DNA of 32,117 nt from Myxococcota bacterium (GTDB lineage: Bacteria; Myxococcota_A; UBA9042; DTJE01): assembly GCA_017994695.1 (NCBI GenBank), contig JAGOKF010000041.1, positions 1-32,117 of the forward strand, read 5' to 3'. The stretch's first letter is position 1. The number at the start of each line of letters is the position of its first letter. Position numbers and translations under genes: made by a program. This document shows positions 13,591-21,416 of this stretch, piece by piece. Below the pieces are notes generated by a model. It saw nothing but the letters and a program-made list of their open reading frames with translations, was not told the DNA's origin and did no database searches.

Positions 13591-16563
13591 TCACCGGGGT
13601 CCGCCAGGGCAGCCGGAGATCGCGGCCCGACCCGACCGGCCGTCCATCCAGACGCGCCAGGGACCGGGGCAGCGGAGGTGCATGCAGTGGGCGGTGCGGC
13701 GAACCACCTCCAGCGATCGGAGCATCCCCGCCCGGAGGAACGATCTCCCGGACCCCTGGCGGACCTTCAGGTACCCCACCTGCCGGGCGATCAGGTTGTG
13801 GAAGAAGTGGCTTCCCTGGGAGGACTCCACCTGGAAGTCCGGGAGGTCCACCTCGACGATGACCCGCGCCGCGCTGATCTCGGCCCAGGTCACCGGGATG
13901 CCCAGGAACCGGTCCCGGGACCCCCACCGGCCCGGCCCGATGAGCAGGTAGCCCCGGCCCTCGTCCCGGAGCGCCCGGTTCAGGGCGGCCACCTCCTCCC
14001 GGATCGCCAGCGTCTCGGTGGACCGGAAGGCCTCCGGGTCCACCACCACCAGGTCCCGGACGTCCTCGAGGACCCCGTTGCCCAGGGCTTCCTCGGTGTA
14101 CAGGAACAGGGCTTCCGGGGGGACCTGGGCCGGGTCCGGGACCTCGACCGGGGAGAAGTCGATGTTCAGCGGCCGGATCTGCAGCGGGAAGAAGACCGCC
14201 GGTTCGCCCCTGCGGAACCCCCGGGTCACCGCGAACTCCGCCTCCACCGGGAGGTTCATCGACCGCTGGCCGATGTCCAGCAGGCGGTTCAGGAGGGCCG
14301 GCAGGGGCAGGGACCCCTCCAGGGCGTCCCAGAAGGTGAGCACCCGGGGCCCCGGCCGGTCCAGGCCCTCGGACAGACGGTCGTTCTGGAGGTCCCACAC
14401 CGCCGCCAGCCCCTGGAGGGTGCCGTGGGCCTCGGCCTCGTGCAGGGGGAGCCGGGTCAGCGTGGCCTCCTCGCCGGCCCGGATCGCCCCCGCCGGGGCC
14501 TCCAGGTCCAGGGCCCAGAAATCCCGCTGGTTGCCCTGGAGCACCCCGCCCTCGGCCCGGATCGTGTGGGCCGGCCAACGGGGGCTGAACCGGAAGACCC
14601 TCCGTCCCTCGACCACCGTCCGCCCCAGGCCCAGGGCGATGGCGGCGACCCCGTCCTCGGGCCGGGCCGGGGCGGTCGGGTAATAGTTATAGGACTGGGC
14701 CACCCCGCTGATGTCGGGATAGAACCACCGGCCATGGCGCCGCCCGGCCACTTCCTGGACCACCACGGCCATCTTCTCGTCCAGGACCTGGTAGCTGGCG
14801 CTTTCCAGGAACTCCCGGGCCGACGACCGGAAGACCGACGCGAGGACCAGTTTCACGGCCAGGGTCAGGTCCTCGTAGCGCTGGCGGACCTCCGTGGCCT
14901 GGTTCGGGATCATGAACGTGTGATAGACCCCGGCCAGGGGGCAGTTCTGGCTGTCCTCCAGCAGGCTCGAGGACCGGATCGCCAGGGGCTCCGTCACGAT
15001 CTCGGCGAAGCGCCACAGGCGCATCTTCAGGGTCTCCGACAGGTGCCCCTGGAGGAACCGCTGCTCCGCCTCCGCCTCCGACAGGTTGCCCATCTCCTGG
15101 ACCAGGCGGTTCCGTTCCAGGAACTCCTCGAACTCCCCGGTTCCGATTACCGCGGTGGCCGGCAGGGTGACCCGGATCCCCGGGAACTCGTTCCGCAGGT
15201 TCACCGCGTGCACGAGGCTGTTCAGGAACGCGAGGCCCCGGCCCTTGCCTCCCAGGGATCCCTCCCGGAGGCGCAGCACCTGGGCCCGGTTCGGCCCGTC
15301 CCAGGCTCCGGCGTCCACCACCCTGCCGTCCAGGCGCTCCCTCCGCACGGCGTCGAAGGCGTCGATCAGGAAGGTCCGAAGCGCCTGGCAGTCGGGGAAG
15401 TCCGAGGCCCGGACGGGCTGGATCCGCCGGGCCGCGCGGATCTCCCCGTGGGCGACGAGCCAGTTGCTGAAGTGGTCGTGGCGGGCATGGAACAGCAGCG
15501 CCTCGTCGGGGACCCAGGACAGCACGTGCAGCAGGTCCTGCATCGTGGAGGCCCGGGCCACCTCCCGCCCGTCGGCCATCCGGAAGACGAAGTCCCCGTA
15601 TCCCAGTTCGGTGACCAGGAAGTCCCGCAACTCGGCCTTCAGACGGGGGGATCGCTTGTGGACGAACCGGGCCCCCAGGGCCCAGGCCCGGGAGGCGTTG
15701 GCGTCGTCCATCGACTGGACCAGCACCGGCAGGGTCCGCTCCTCCCCCCGGACCAATTCCAGGAAGCGCAGCCCCGCCTCGTCGTCGAGCCGGCCGACCC
15801 GCTGGAACTGCATGTCGGTGATCACGCAGGCCACATAGTCCCGGTAGTTGCGCCAGATCGCCTCGGCCGACTGGAAGTCGTGCACCAGGGCCACCTTGGG
15901 CCGGGTCCGCATCCGCAGCCGCCGGTTCGCCTCCGTCATCTCCTCCGAGAGCAGCATCTGGGTCTGGCGCACCAGGACCTGGTAGAGGATGGGCAGGAAG
16001 GTCGAGTAGTGGGGGACGCTGTCCTCCACGACCAGCAGCACCCGCACCAGGCCGTTCCGGGTGTCCTCGGGGAGGTTCAGGCGGTCCTCGATCACCTTGA
16101 TCATCGCCAGGAAGACCGCCGAGTCGCCGCTCCAGAGGAAGACGTCGTCCAGGGCCGACAGGTCCATGCCCTCGACCAGGCGTTCCTCGGCCGGGTTCGT
16201 CAGCAGCAGCACCACGGGGATCTTCGGCCGGACCGCCTTCATGGCCCTGGCCAGTTCCTGGGGCGTGGTGCCCTGGACCCTCAGCGTCAGGATCACCAGG
16301 TCCAGCCGCCGGTTGCGGACCAGGTCCAGGGCGTCCTCTCCCCTCGTGGCGTGGGTGACCCGGGGCGGGGAGGAGAGGTTCAACTCCCCGTAGTGGCCGA
16401 TCAGCATTTCCGACAGCACGCCGTCCTGCTCGAACACGAAGGCCTCGTAGAACGAGGACACCAGCAGGATTTCCTGGACGCGGTGGCGGAACAGTTCGAA
16501 GGAGGCGTCCTCCTGGGCCCGGAACCGGTTGTAGGAGGACCAGAGGTCGTCGGTCGGCTGCAA
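13591..16563 (-). CDS. PEP/pyruvate-binding (PPDK-N) protein with N-terminal receiver-like domains
   Basis: A 990-aa cytoplasmic protein. A first receiver-like fold (about residues 25-140) lacks clear phosphorylation residues. A second (about 170-310) keeps the plan: LLVVEDS (Glu180, Asp181), CVITDMQF (Asp250) and VHKRS. A conserved mid-region (HARHDHFSNWL) leads to a PPDK-N ATP-grasp domain (about 430-920) with EPLAIRSSSLLEDS, a block also found in phosphoenolpyruvate synthase and pyruvate phosphate dikinase. The signature GPGRWGSRDRFLGIPV and SSQGSHFFHN follow near the C-terminus. The phosphohistidine swivelling domain and the PEP/pyruvate barrel of true PEP synthases are absent. It may therefore be a regulated ATP-dependent phosphotransferase of unknown target. 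TTG at 16563 is chosen because GGAGGAGCGGGAG lies just upstream. GTG at 16584 is the longest possible start but has no ribosome site. It is divergent from gdhA. Confidence 0.85.
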   Translation of the reverse strand: MQPTDDLWSSYNRFRAQEDASFELFRHRVQEILLVSSFYEAFVFEQDGVLSEMLIGHYGELNLSSPPRVTHATRGEDALDLVRNRRLDLVILTLRVQGTTPQELARAMKAVRPKIPVVLLLTNPAEERLVEGMDLSALDDVFLWSGDSAVFLAMIKVIEDRLNLPEDTRNGLVRVLLVVEDSVPHYSTFLPILYQVLVRQTQMLLSEEMTEANRRLRMRTRPKVALVHDFQSAEAIWRNYRDYVACVITDMQFQRVGRLDDEAGLRFLELVRGEERTLPVLVQSMDDANASRAWALGARFVHKRSPRLKAELRDFLVTELGYGDFVFRMADGREVARASTMQDLLHVLSWVPDEALLFHARHDHFSNWLVAHGEIRAARRIQPVRASDFPDCQALRTFLIDAFDAVRRERLDGRVVDAGAWDGPNRAQVLRLREGSLGGKGRGLAFLNSLVHAVNLRNEFPGIRVTLPATAVIGTGEFEEFLERNRLVQEMGNLSEAEAEQRFLQGHLSETLKMRLWRFAEIVTEPLAIRSSSLLEDSQNCPLAGVYHTFMIPNQATEVRQRYEDLTLAVKLVLASVFRSSAREFLESASYQVLDEKMAVVVQEVAGRRHGRWFYPDISGVAQSYNYYPTAPARPEDGVAAIALGLGRTVVEGRRVFRFSPRWPAHTIRAEGGVLQGNQRDFWALDLEAPAGAIRAGEEATLTRLPLHEAEAHGTLQGLAAVWDLQNDRLSEGLDRPGPRVLTFWDALEGSLPLPALLNRLLDIGQRSMNLPVEAEFAVTRGFRRGEPAVFFPLQIRPLNIDFSPVEVPDPAQVPPEALFLYTEEALGNGVLEDVRDLVVVDPEAFRSTETLAIREEVAALNRALRDEGRGYLLIGPGRWGSRDRFLGIPVTWAEISAARVIVEVDLPDFQVESSQGSHFFHNLIARQVGYLKVRQGSGRSFLRAGMLRSLEVVRRTAHCMHLRCPGPWRVWMDGRSGRAAISGCPGGPR

Positions 16564-16695
16564 GGTCGTCTCCCGCTCCTCCACGATGATCTAGCACGAA
16601 ACCGGGGGGAAGGGGCCCGAACGGGGGCTCTGGAGGCCCGCCAGGAGGGACGGATCCCGATGCGGGACCGACCGGGGCGACGTGCCGGTGGCGCG

Positions 16696-16713
16696 GGCCG
16701 GATCGATCCGGCC
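16696..16713. promoter_or_regulatory. 18-bp perfect palindrome, candidate operator
   Basis: GGCCGGATCGATCCGGCC is identical to its own reverse complement over all 18 bases. It lies 65 nt upstream of the proposed gdhA -35 box and about 130 nt upstream of the divergent gene. Dimeric regulators often bind such sites. There is no direct evidence for the protein involved. Confidence 0.45.
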
Positions 16714-16777
16714 GCGCCGCGTGGCGGGGGATCGGGTCCCTCCCTTTTCCCGGAGGATTCGGGGAGATCGTTTGATC

Positions 16778-16806
16778 TTGACTTCCCCCGGGGCGTGGAC
16801 TACGGA
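16778..16806 (+). promoter_or_regulatory. Possible gdhA promoter
   Basis: TTGACT (16778-16783), a 17-nt spacer and TACGGA (16801-16806). The -35 is good (five of six) and the -10 weak. It would give a leader of about 95 nt before the GGTGGAGG ribosome site. Confidence 0.3.
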
Positions 16807-16908
16807 AGGCGACGGAACGCCGGGCCGGCGGCTCGGATGTGCTGCGGGAAGGCCCCGTCGCCTCCATCCCGCCCTGCCCCCCGGACCAGACTGGTGGAGG
16901 TACGTGCG

Positions 16909-18243
16909 ATGACTCGGCAGGAATTTCTGGACCAGGTGGCTGCCCGGAACCCCGCGCAGCCGGAGTTTCTGCAGGCGGTGCAGGAGGTGGTGGAGACCAT
17001 CTGGGACGTCTACGAGGCGAATCCCCGGTTCCAGCGGGCCAACATCCTGCCCCGGCTGGTGGAGCCCGAGGCGGTCCACCTCTTCCGGGTGGCCTGGGTC
17101 AACGACCGGGGCGAGGTGGAGGTGAACCGGGGCTACCGGGTCCAGTACAACAGCGCCCTGGGGCCCTACAAGGGCGGGCTCCGGTTCCACCCCAGCGTGA
17201 ACCTGTCAATCCTGAAGTTCCTGGGGTTCGAGCAGATCTTCAAGAACGCCCTGACCACGCTGCCGATGGGCGGCGGCAAGGGCGGGTCGGACTTCAACGC
17301 GAAGGGGCGCTCCGAGAACGAGATCATGCGCTTCTGCCAGGCGTTCATGACCGAACTGTTCCGCTACATCGGCCCGGACACCGACGTGCCGGCCGGGGAC
17401 ATCGGGGTCGGGGGCCGGGAGATCGGCTACCTGTTCGGCCAGTGGAAGAAACTGACCCGGGAGTTCAACGGCGTGCTGACGGGCAAGGGGCTGGAGTGGG
17501 GCGGAAGCCTGATGCGCCCCGAGGCCACGGGGTACGGGGTGGTCTACTTCACCGAGGCGATGCTGAAGACCCGGGGCCAGTCCCTGGAGGGGAAGAAGGT
17601 CGCCGTGTCGGGCTTCGGCAACGTGGCCTGGGGCGCCTGCAAGAAGGTGGACCAGCTGGGGGGCCGGGTGGTCACGCTGTCGGGTCCCGACGGTTACATC
17701 CATGACCCCGATGGCGTGCGGGGGGAGAAGATCGACTTCCTGCTGGAGATGCGGGCCTCCAACAACGACCGGGTCCAGGACTACGCCGACCGGTTCCACG
17801 TGAAGTTCGTGCCCGGACGGCGGCCCTGGGAAATCCCCTGCGACGTGGCCCTTCCCTGCGCCACCCAGAACGAGCTGGACGACCAGGACGCCGACCGCCT
17901 GCTGCACAACGGCTGCACCTGCGTCTGCGAGGGGGCCAACATGCCCTCGACCCTCGAGGCCACCCGAAAGTTCCTGGACGCGGGCATCCTGTTCGCCCCC
18001 GGCAAGGCCTCCAACGCCGGCGGCGTGGCCACCTCGGGCCTCGAGATGAGCCAGAACAGCATGCGGCTGCGGTGGCCCGCCGAGGAGGTGGACCGGCGCC
18101 TGCACGAGATCATGTTGCGTATCCACGAGTCCTGCGTGGAGTTTGGCAAGGACGCCTCGGGCCGCGTGAACTATGTGAAGGGCGCCAACATCGCCGGCTT
18201 CCTCCGGGTCGCCAACGCGATGTTGGACCAGGGCGTCGTCTGA
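16909..18243 (+). CDS. gdhA: NADP-specific glutamate dehydrogenase
   Basis: A 444-aa enzyme that makes glutamate from 2-oxoglutarate, ammonium and NADPH in the cytoplasm. The length matches the hexameric bacterial NADP enzyme (about 447 aa). The dehydrogenase signature reads LPMGGGKGGSDFN with catalytic Lys124. Substrate-binding Lys88 is in GPYKGGLRF, and PAGDIGVGGREIGYLFG is typical of this subfamily. The dinucleotide-binding fold begins at VAVSGFGNVAWG (about residue 232). ATG at 16909 has GGTGGAGG 8 nt upstream. The divergent neighbour contains a PEP/pyruvate-type domain, which may hint at carbon/nitrogen coordination, but this is speculation. The C-terminus is complete. Confidence 0.97.
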   Translation: MTRQEFLDQVAARNPAQPEFLQAVQEVVETIWDVYEANPRFQRANILPRLVEPEAVHLFRVAWVNDRGEVEVNRGYRVQYNSALGPYKGGLRFHPSVNLSILKFLGFEQIFKNALTTLPMGGGKGGSDFNAKGRSENEIMRFCQAFMTELFRYIGPDTDVPAGDIGVGGREIGYLFGQWKKLTREFNGVLTGKGLEWGGSLMRPEATGYGVVYFTEAMLKTRGQSLEGKKVAVSGFGNVAWGACKKVDQLGGRVVTLSGPDGYIHDPDGVRGEKIDFLLEMRASNNDRVQDYADRFHVKFVPGRRPWEIPCDVALPCATQNELDDQDADRLLHNGCTCVCEGANMPSTLEATRKFLDAGILFAPGKASNAGGVATSGLEMSQNSMRLRWPAEEVDRRLHEIMLRIHESCVEFGKDASGRVNYVKGANIAGFLRVANAMLDQGVV

Positions 18244-18336
18244 ACCGGGGGGCTTCCTCCCTCTTCCACTCCACCGCCGGTTCCCGGACCTTCCGTCGTT
18301 CCTCCCTGCCCGCAACATTCGCCCGTTCCCGAAGAC

Positions 18337-18360
18337 GGGGCCGCTTGATTTCCCGGCCCC
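18337..18360. promoter_or_regulatory. Inverted repeat enclosing the cysK -35 box
   Basis: GGGGCCG (18337-18343) and CGGCCCC (18354-18360) are perfect complements separated by 10 nt that contain TTGATT, the proposed -35 box of the next gene. As DNA it could be an operator. As RNA from gdhA it could be a terminator hairpin, with TTGATTTCC in the loop rather than after it. Confidence 0.4.
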
Positions 18361-18374
18361 TCGGGAGTCACAAT
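18345..18374 (+). promoter_or_regulatory. Promoter for cysteine synthase
   Basis: TTGATT (18345-18350), an 18-nt spacer and CACAAT (18369-18374). Each box matches four of six bases. The predicted leader is about 17 nt and includes GGGAGGA before the ATG. Confidence 0.4.
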
Positions 18375-18397
18375 CGGCCCCGCTTCGGGAGGACCCC

Positions 18398-19294
18398 ATG
18401 AGCGACGTCTCCTGCATCCTGGACCACATCGGCAACACGCCGCTGGTGGCCATCCGGCACCTGGCCCCGGGCCCGGTGCTGGCCAAGGCGGAGTTCCTGA
18501 ACCCCGGAGGCAGCATCAAGGACCGCATCGCCCTGCACATCCTGCGCCGGGCCCGGGAGCGGGGCGACCTCCGGGAGGGCGACGTGATCGCCGAGGCCAC
18601 CTCGGGCAACACCGGCATCGGCATCGCCCTGGTGGGGCGCCAGATGGGCTTCCGGGTGATCATCGTGATGCCCGAGAACATGTCCGAGGAGCGCAAGAAG
18701 ATCATCCGGGCACTCGGGGCGGACCTGGAACTGACCCCGGCCGAGAAGAGCCTGTCGGGATGCCTGGAGCGGCTGGAGCAGATCCGCGCCGAGCACCCGA
18801 GGGTCTTCGTGCCGGGGCAGTTCACCAACCCCGACAACCCCGAGGCCCACTACCTGACCACCGGTCCCGAGATCTGGCGGCAGGCGGACGGCCAGGTGGA
18901 CGTCTTCGTCGCCGGCATCGGCAGCGGCGGCACCCTGATGGGGGTGGGGCGCTATCTCCGGGAACGGAATCCCCGGGTGCAGATCGTCGCGGTCGAGCCC
19001 CGGAACTCCTCGGCCCTCCTGGGCCGGGAGCCGGGGCTCCACGTGATCCAGGGGATCGGCGACGGCTTCGTGCCCCCGGTGGTGGACCGCCACCTGATCG
19101 ACATGGTGATGACGGTCAGCGACGAGGACGCGGTGGAGACCACCCGGCGCCTGGCCCGGGACTGTGGCTTGCTGGTGGGGACGTCCTCGGGGGCCAACGC
19201 CTGGTGCGCGGCCCACTTCGCCGACGGCCGCCGCAGCGTCGTGACCGTGCTTCCCGACCGGGCCGAGCGGTACTTCAGCACCGCGCTGCTGTAG
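18398..19294 (+). CDS. cysK: Cysteine synthase (O-acetylserine sulfhydrylase family)
   Basis: A 298-aa pyridoxal-phosphate enzyme of the beta-substituting fold II family, forming cysteine from an activated serine and a sulfur donor. The PLP lysine is Lys41 in NPGGSIKDR. The asparagine/substrate loop reads ATSGNTGIG, the phosphate-cupping loop GIGSGGTLMGVG, and the C-terminal serine that contacts the pyridine nitrogen lies in GTSSGANAW. The length is close to CysM/CysK (about 300-320). CysK and CysM cannot be told apart with certainty by eye, and a CBS-like subclass is also possible. GGGAGGA sits 5 nt before the ATG. It follows gdhA by 154 nt with its own promoter-like sequence. Its stop lies only 3 nt from the convergent lipoprotein stop. 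Confidence 0.94.
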   Translation: MSDVSCILDHIGNTPLVAIRHLAPGPVLAKAEFLNPGGSIKDRIALHILRRARERGDLREGDVIAEATSGNTGIGIALVGRQMGFRVIIVMPENMSEERKKIIRALGADLELTPAEKSLSGCLERLEQIRAEHPRVFVPGQFTNPDNPEAHYLTTGPEIWRQADGQVDVFVAGIGSGGTLMGVGRYLRERNPRVQIVAVEPRNSSALLGREPGLHVIQGIGDGFVPPVVDRHLIDMVMTVSDEDAVETTRRLARDCGLLVGTSSGANAWCAAHFADGRRSVVTVLPDRAERYFSTALL

Positions 19295-19297
19295 GCC

Positions 19298-19837
19298 TCA
19301 CGGACCGGCAGGCGAAGGGTTCCCCTGGGCGGGGACGCCCCGCTGGCGGGCCCGGACGGGCCAGGTGGTCGGGTCGGAGACGATCCACGGCAGTGCGAAC
19401 CGAGGTTCCTCCGGCAGGCTCGTCTCGACGAGCAGGACCCCCTCGGACGTCTCCGGCGCCTGCTGGGCCACCACCCGGATCAGCCACCCGTCCCCCTCGG
19501 GGGCCACCGCCCCCCGGAGCACTCCCGCAGGGTCGCGGACCCGCACCAGGCGGAAGGGTCGTCCCCCGGGCGAGAAGACCCGGAGGGTGATCTCCGGGGG
19601 AGGCTGCCCCGGCTCAAACGGGGAGAGGACCGCGGCCGGAGGGATGACGCGGAGCAGCCTGGGGGCCGACGGGGCGGACTCCTGGGGGGCCGGGGCGGTC
19701 TCCTCCCGGGGACCCACCTTCCCGGTGCACGCCCCGAGGGCGAGGACCAGGGCGGCCCAGCAGAACCCCCTCCGGAGGGAGAGTCGCGGCAGGACTTCCC
19801 CGTTCCCCGTCCGGTCCGCGTCCCGGGCCACCGTCAT
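19298..19837 (-). CDS. Small lipoprotein of unknown function
   Basis: A 179-aa protein with a basic start, a hydrophobic core (FCWAALVLALGAC) and a clear lipobox LGAC at about residues 33-36, so it should be lipidated in the envelope. A Pro/Ala/Glu-rich tether (about 40-60) precedes a beta-rich domain (TLRVFSPGGRPFRLVRVRD; GDGWLIRVVAQQAPETSEG) that looks like one immunoglobulin-like sandwich. I recognise no family. The ATG overlaps the TGA of the gene upstream (19834-19837), so translation is probably coupled. With its partner it forms a two-gene operon read towards cysK. Confidence 0.75.
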   Translation of the reverse strand: MTVARDADRTGNGEVLPRLSLRRGFCWAALVLALGACTGKVGPREETAPAPQESAPSAPRLLRVIPPAAVLSPFEPGQPPPEITLRVFSPGGRPFRLVRVRDPAGVLRGAVAPEGDGWLIRVVAQQAPETSEGVLLVETSLPEEPRFALPWIVSDPTTWPVRARQRGVPAQGNPSPAGP

Positions 19838-20073
19838 CGGCTGCTTTCCCCGCCCGGCTGGAAGGACCGGAGGATCCGTCCGCAGGCGGCGAACTCCGCC
19901 TCGGTCTTCGCCTCCTTCGCGGCCCTCCGGGCGGACCGGCAGTCCTCGGGGCTGGTTCCCTCGGTCTTGCAGGTCAATTCGGCCAGGCGCTGGCAGTCGT
20001 TCTTCGGGCCGCAGGCCCAGAGGGCCAACAGGGCCGTCCCGATCAGCCATCGCCACCTCGTGGTTCGCACCAT
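19834..20073 (-). CDS. Very small Cys-containing lipoprotein
   Basis: A 79-aa protein. A basic N-terminus and hydrophobic segment (WLIGTALLALWAC) end in a lipobox-like LWAC at about residues 18-21. The mature part of about 59 residues has four further cysteines (NDCQRL, LTCKTE, EDCRSA, AACGRI) spaced as for two disulfides and is otherwise helical and charged. Function is unknown; a small disulfide-bonded helical hairpin is my inference. The ATG at 20073 is supported by GGGAGGAGG just upstream. It is the first gene of a coupled pair and is divergent from the porin operon. Confidence 0.72.
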   Translation of the reverse strand: MVRTTRWRWLIGTALLALWACGPKNDCQRLAELTCKTEGTSPEDCRSARRAAKEAKTEAEFAACGRILRSFQPGGESSR

Positions 20074-20100
20074 CGTCCTCCTCCCGACCGGGCCGGCGGA

Positions 20101-20129
20101 ATGGTATCCCCTTCTCGACGCCATTGCAC
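20101..20129 (-). promoter_or_regulatory. Possible promoter for the two small lipoproteins
   Basis: On the minus strand: GTGCAA (20129-20124), a 17-nt spacer and TACCAT (20106-20101). The -10 matches four of six bases and the -35 three. Position, 28 nt before the ATG, is its best support. Confidence 0.25.
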
Positions 20130-20161
20130 GTCGCATCCCCAGGCGGATGGGGATTCGGTGG

Positions 20162-20189
20162 TTGACCTTCTCGCCTCCTGGAGTAGCAT
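20162..20189 (+). promoter_or_regulatory. Promoter of the porin operon
   Basis: TTGACC (20162-20167), a 16-nt spacer and TAGCAT (20184-20189). The -35 matches five of six bases and the -10 four. The leader is about 27 nt and includes GGGGAGGAG at the start codon. No Pho-box-like direct repeat was recognised here. Confidence 0.5.
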
Positions 20190-20222
20190 CGGGCGACTCG
20201 GTTCCTACCTCGGGGAGGAGAG

Positions 20223-21398
20223 ATGCGCTTCTACCGTTACTCAGGGATCCTGGCCGTCCTGTGTTGCGTTCCGGTGCTGGCCCGGGCGGGCGAGGCCGAA
20301 GGGGCGGGAACCCCGCAAACCTTCTCGGACAGGGTCCTCCCGGTGCTGCAGCGGGGGGCTGCCCGCTTCGAGGCGGGGCCCTTCGAGGCGAGCCTCCATG
20401 GCCGCCTGAACGTCTGGACCGGCTGGGTGGGATCCGATGCCCTGCTGTCCGAAGGGGACCCGATGCAGGAGTACGGGTTCCGGATGCGCCGGGTCCGGTT
20501 CGGCGTGGACGGGAGCCTGTTCCAGACCGTGACCTTCGGGATCGAGATGGACCTCTTCGATTCCGAGAAGCAGGGCGGACCCCTCTACGACGCCTGGGTG
20601 GACTGGACCCCGACCCACTGGTTCGGCTTCCAGGTGGGCTTCCAGAAGTTCCCCTTCGTGAAGACCGAGATGAACTCCTCCGCCGGGACCGCCCACCTGG
20701 ACCGGGCCCTGGGGGTCAAGGCGATGGCGCCCGCCAACACGCTGGGCCTGGCGATCCACTCGGACCTCTGGAAGGACCACCTGCGCCTGACCCTCGGCGT
20801 CTTCAACGGGCTCCAGCGCAACGCCTCCTTCTGGGAGGGCTACGAGGGGGTCGGCGTGAGCCTCGGGAGCCGCTTCCAGCGCCTGGCCTACGTGGGCCGC
20901 CTGGACATCGAGCCCCTGGCCCGGCTGGGTTCCGGCGAGCCGGACCTCCAGGGCGGGCCGGTCCGCCTGGGCTTCGGCGGCGGCGGGTTCTACAGCGACG
21001 GCAAGACCGACGAGATCTTCGGCGCCTCGGGCTACCTGCACCTGAAGGCCTACGGCTTCCACTTCCTGGGCGAGGCCGTCTGGGACCGGGCTCGGCCCCA
21101 GAAGCAGCCCACCACGGTCACCACGACCCCGGCCGAGGTGGACCGGGTGACCGCCCAGGGGTCCCTGGGGTATTTCATCCGCCCGATCACGACGGGCCTG
21201 GCGGTCCGGACCGAGTACATCGACAACCACATGGACCAGAAGGACGAGGGGGACCAGGTCGTCGTCGCGGCGACGCTGACTCACTACGTCGTGCAGCACT
21301 ACCTGAAGGCGATGTTCGAGTACCAGACCCGGATCGAGCTGCACGGGCGCAAACTGAAGAACGACTCGGCCATCCTGGGCATCCAGCTGGCCTTCTAG
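20223..21398 (+). CDS. OprO/OprP-like outer-membrane porin
   Basis: A 391-aa outer-membrane beta-barrel. The signal peptide ends near ARAGEAEG (about residue 23). The barrel shows alternating strands separated by turns, and the protein ends in phenylalanine (QLAF), the usual BAM recognition residue. The strand pattern SLHGRLNVWTGWVG, GFRMRRVRFGVDGSLF and WVDWTPTHWFGFQVGFQKFPF is that of the phosphate-selective porin O/P family. That family includes phosphate- and pyrophosphate-selective channels but also many members of unknown specificity. The helical coiled coil seen at the N-terminus of some members is only weakly suggested (FSDRVLPVLQRGA). It is the first gene of a four-gene operon, 18 nt ahead of the PHP lipoprotein, so it probably admits that enzyme's substrate or product. 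Confidence 0.88.
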   Translation: MRFYRYSGILAVLCCVPVLARAGEAEGAGTPQTFSDRVLPVLQRGAARFEAGPFEASLHGRLNVWTGWVGSDALLSEGDPMQEYGFRMRRVRFGVDGSLFQTVTFGIEMDLFDSEKQGGPLYDAWVDWTPTHWFGFQVGFQKFPFVKTEMNSSAGTAHLDRALGVKAMAPANTLGLAIHSDLWKDHLRLTLGVFNGLQRNASFWEGYEGVGVSLGSRFQRLAYVGRLDIEPLARLGSGEPDLQGGPVRLGFGGGGFYSDGKTDEIFGASGYLHLKAYGFHFLGEAVWDRARPQKQPTTVTTTPAEVDRVTAQGSLGYFIRPITTGLAVRTEYIDNHMDQKDEGDQVVVAATLTHYVVQHYLKAMFEYQTRIELHGRKLKNDSAILGIQLAF

Positions 21399-21416
21399 TC
21401 TCCCCGGGAGGGCACG

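Larger units (their letters stand above)
16564..16908. other. 345-nt divergent intergenic region between the PPDK-N fusion and gdhA
   Basis: No credible gene is seen. It holds an 18-bp palindrome (16696-16713), a promoter-like pair for gdhA (16778-16806) and GC-rich sequence without a strong promoter facing the minus-strand gene. A TAGATC box at about 16587-16592 on the minus strand is a weak -10 candidate. Confidence 0.6.

Noticed and set aside
13678-16908. Plus-strand open frame leading into gdhA
   Set aside because: It is a shadow of the PPDK-N fusion gene. gdhA has a strong ribosome site and a family-typical start at 16909.
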